In this document: piece by piece, positions 4,489 through 6,192 of the stretch
How positions within the stretch are numbered: position 1 is the first letter of the stretch
Layout of the letters: each line of letters starts with the position of its first letter
Origin: an uncultured Hymenobacter sp.
GTDB lineage: Bacteria > Bacteroidota > Bacteroidia > Cytophagales > Hymenobacteraceae
Length of the DNA stretch: 6,192 nucleotides
NCBI GenBank assembly: GCA_937871705.1
Contig: CALMOO010000134.1
Coordinates: forward strand, 1-6,192
Direction of reading: 5' to 3'
Position numbers and translations under genes: made by a program
The notes under the pieces: model-generated
Seen by the model: only the letters and a program-made list of their open reading frames with translations
Database searches by the model: none
Told to the model about the DNA's origin: nothing

Positions 4489-6192
4489 TACTTAGGCAAG
4501 GTTGCCAGCAGCTGCTCTAATTGGTATTCATCTGGAATGAGCACCGCGCGGGCTTTGCTACCCTCGAACGGGCCTACTACCCCCGCCCGCTCCAGCTGGT
4601 CGACGAGGCGGCCGGCGCGGTTGTAGCCGAGCTTCAATTTTCTCTGAATCAAGGAGGTGGAGCCTTGCTGATGCAACACGATGCAGCGGGCGGCTTCCTC
4701 AAACATTGAGTCGCGCTCGCCGTCGTCCAGGTCTTCGCTGCTCATAGCATCGCCTTCGGCGCCGGCCACTTCGGGCAGCAGGTAGGCATCGGGATAACCC
4801 TGCTGCTCACCGATGTAGTCGCAAAGGCGGTCGACTTCGGGCGTGTCGATGAAAGCGCACTGCACCCGAATTAGGTCGGAGCCAGCCGAAAACAGCATGT
4901 CGCCCTGGCCGATGAGTTGGTCGGCGCCGCCGGTGTCGAGGATGGTGCGCGAGTCGATTTTGCTGGTCACTTTAAAGGAAATCCGGCACGGAAAGTTAGC
5001 CTTGATAATACCCGTAATCACGTTTACCGAGGGGCGCTGAGTGGCCACGATGAGGTGAATGCCGATGGCGCGCGCCAGCTGGGCCAAACGCGCAATAGGC
5101 GTTTCAACTTCCTTGCCAGCTGTCATCATTAAGTCAGCCAACTCATCGATTACCAGTACAATGAAGGGTAGGAAACGGTGGCCTTTCTTAGGATTTAGGC
5201 GCCGCTCTACAAACTTGAGGTTGTACTCCTTCAGGTTGCGGCAGCCGGCTTCTTTCAGCAAATCGTAGCGCCGGTCCATCTCCATGCACAGCGAGTTTAG
5301 CGTGTGCACCACCTTCTTGGTGTCGGTGATGATGGGCTCTTCGCAGTCGGGCAGCTTGGCTAGGAAGTGGCGCTCAATTTTATTGAAAATACTGAGCTCC
5401 ACCTTCTTGGGGTCGACCAGCACAAACTTGAGCTGCGCGGGGTGGCGCTTGTAAAGCAACGAAGCCAGAATCACGTTCAGGCCCACCGACTTGCCCTGGC
5501 CCGTGGCGCCGGCCATCAGTAAATGGGGCATTTTGGCCAAATCGGCCACAAACACCTCGTTGGTGATGGTGCGGCCGAAGGCGATGGGCAAATCCATTTC
5601 GGTGCGGGCAAACTTCTCGCTGCCCAGCACCGAACGGATGCTCACCATCTCCTTCTTGGCGTTTGGCACTTCGATGCCGATGGTGCCCTTGCCCGGAATT
5701 GGGGCGATGATACGAATACCTAAAGCGGCCAAGCTCAAGGCAATATCATCTTCCAGACTCTTGATTTTGGAGATGCGCACGCCAGCTTCGGGCACAATCT
5801 CATAGAGCGTAACCGTGGGCCCGATGGTGGCCTTGATGCTGGCGATGGTAATGCCGTAGTGGCCCAGCGTTTCCACGATGCGGTCTTTGTTGGCCTCTAG
5901 CTCCTCTTTGGTTACCTGGGCTTTAGCAATACCATAGTCGTTAAGCAATTCCAGGGTCGGGAACTGGTAGCGTGAGAGGTCCAGGGTTGGGTCGTAGTTG
6001 ACGTCGGGCATGGCGTCGGCGTCCTCATCTTCATCGGCTACGGCGGCGATGTCGGCCCCGGCATTGGGGTCGAGGTCGTCGCGGCTGGGCACGGTTATTT
6101 CTAATCTTTGGCTGCTAGCTAGTAGCGGCTGGCTAGTAGCAGTTGGCAGCGAGCCATCGGCAAGGTCGGCCAGCGAGAGGGGGGTAGGGATG
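4488..6192 (-). CDS. ftsK: DNA translocase FtsK, C-terminal part (5' end outside the window)
   Basis: The frame is open to the window edge, so 567 complete codons are visible and the N-terminal membrane region is missing. A GTG at 6092 is in frame but is not the likely start, since reading continues upstream through a low-complexity S/L/A/T/P linker. Counting from that GTG: about 40-150 is the alpha domain, and 160-430 is the RecA-like beta motor. The motor has Walker A GATGQGKS at 195-202, Walker B IVLVIDE at 311-317, and the ATQRPSVNVITG motif at 350-361. About 452-534 is the winged-helix gamma domain that reads polar DNA motifs. An acidic patch (EDEDADAMPD, 21-30) precedes the motor. FtsK forms a hexameric, ATP-driven pump at the division septum that clears chromosome termini and activates dimer resolution. 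All catalytic motifs look intact. It is followed by the palindromic spacer and lolA. Confidence 0.97.
   Translation of the reverse strand, partial: IPTPLSLADLADGSLPTATSQPLLASSQRLEITVPSRDDLDPNAGADIAAVADEDEDADAMPDVNYDPTLDLSRYQFPTLELLNDYGIAKAQVTKEELEANKDRIVETLGHYGITIASIKATIGPTVTLYEIVPEAGVRISKIKSLEDDIALSLAALGIRIIAPIPGKGTIGIEVPNAKKEMVSIRSVLGSEKFARTEMDLPIAFGRTITNEVFVADLAKMPHLLMAGATGQGKSVGLNVILASLLYKRHPAQLKFVLVDPKKVELSIFNKIERHFLAKLPDCEEPIITDTKKVVHTLNSLCMEMDRRYDLLKEAGCRNLKEYNLKFVERRLNPKKGHRFLPFIVLVIDELADLMMTAGKEVETPIARLAQLARAIGIHLIVATQRPSVNVITGIIKANFPCRISFKVTSKIDSRTILDTGGADQLIGQGDMLFSAGSDLIRVQCAFIDTPEVDRLCDYIGEQQGYPDAYLLPEVAGAEGDAMSSEDLDDGERDSMFEEAARCIVLHQQGSTSLIQRKLKLGYNRAGRLVDQLERAGVVGPFEGSKARAVLIPDEYQLEQLLATLPK
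6111..6140. repeat. Short CTAGTAGC repeat and imperfect palindrome in the ftsK linker
   Basis: The 8-mer CTAGTAGC occurs at 6119-6126 and again at 6133-6140, 14 nt apart. Positions 6111-6126 also form an imperfect palindrome, with 7 of 8 positions matching. The stretch lies inside the open ftsK frame, in the variable linker between the membrane and motor regions, and encodes part of the peptide ATSQPLLASSQ. It is probably low-complexity linker drift rather than a site with its own role. Confidence 0.35.

Noticed and set aside
1..6192. Unusual abundance of CTAG tetranucleotides
   Set aside because: About two dozen sites by eye is close to what base composition alone predicts, so the word is simply not depleted here.

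Overview
The window looks like a stretch of chromosome from a GC-rich member of the Bacteroidota, most likely Hymenobacter or a close relative in the Cytophagales. The evidence is a DUF2851 protein (a family I know essentially only from this phylum), a Bacteroidota-type -7 box (TAnnTTTG) in front of one gene, the absence of clear Shine-Dalgarno sequences, and GC-rich coding sequence broken by AT-rich palindromic spacers. The genus is an inference from general style and was not tested. All five genes lie on the minus strand, so the transcriptional order runs from high to low coordinates.

Region 1 (4488-6192) is the C-terminal part of the DNA translocase FtsK. It is cut by the right window edge; the reading frame stays open to the last base. 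Region 2 (4310-4487) is the ftsK-lolA spacer. It holds a near-perfect 43-bp inverted repeat that touches the ftsK stop codon, and a GC hairpin plus U-tract that ends only 11 nt before the lolA start. Region 3 (3665-4309) is lolA, the periplasmic carrier for outer-membrane lipoproteins. The ftsK-lolA order is the same as in E. coli. lolA is followed by a strong intrinsic terminator (about 3527-3566).

Region 4 (727-3425) is probably a separate transcription unit. It contains a DUF2851 protein of unknown function whose stop overlaps, as ATGA, the start of a 434-residue polytopic membrane protein. After a 50-nt gap comes a PglD/NeuD-like protein with a left-handed beta-helix, which may also have its own promoter. 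The membrane protein and the acyltransferase-like protein hint at envelope polysaccharide or glycan work, but neither has a proven substrate. Region 5 (1-94) is a non-coding tail carrying an imperfect 26-bp inverted repeat, with a motif that recurs near 3486-3500.

I found no RNA genes, CRISPR arrays, transposase genes or phage genes. No complete undescribed system is evident. The least ordinary items are the palindromic spacers, the attenuator-like hairpin before lolA, the coupled DUF2851/membrane-protein pair, and a hexapeptide protein that seems to lack the catalytic histidine of its PglD relatives.
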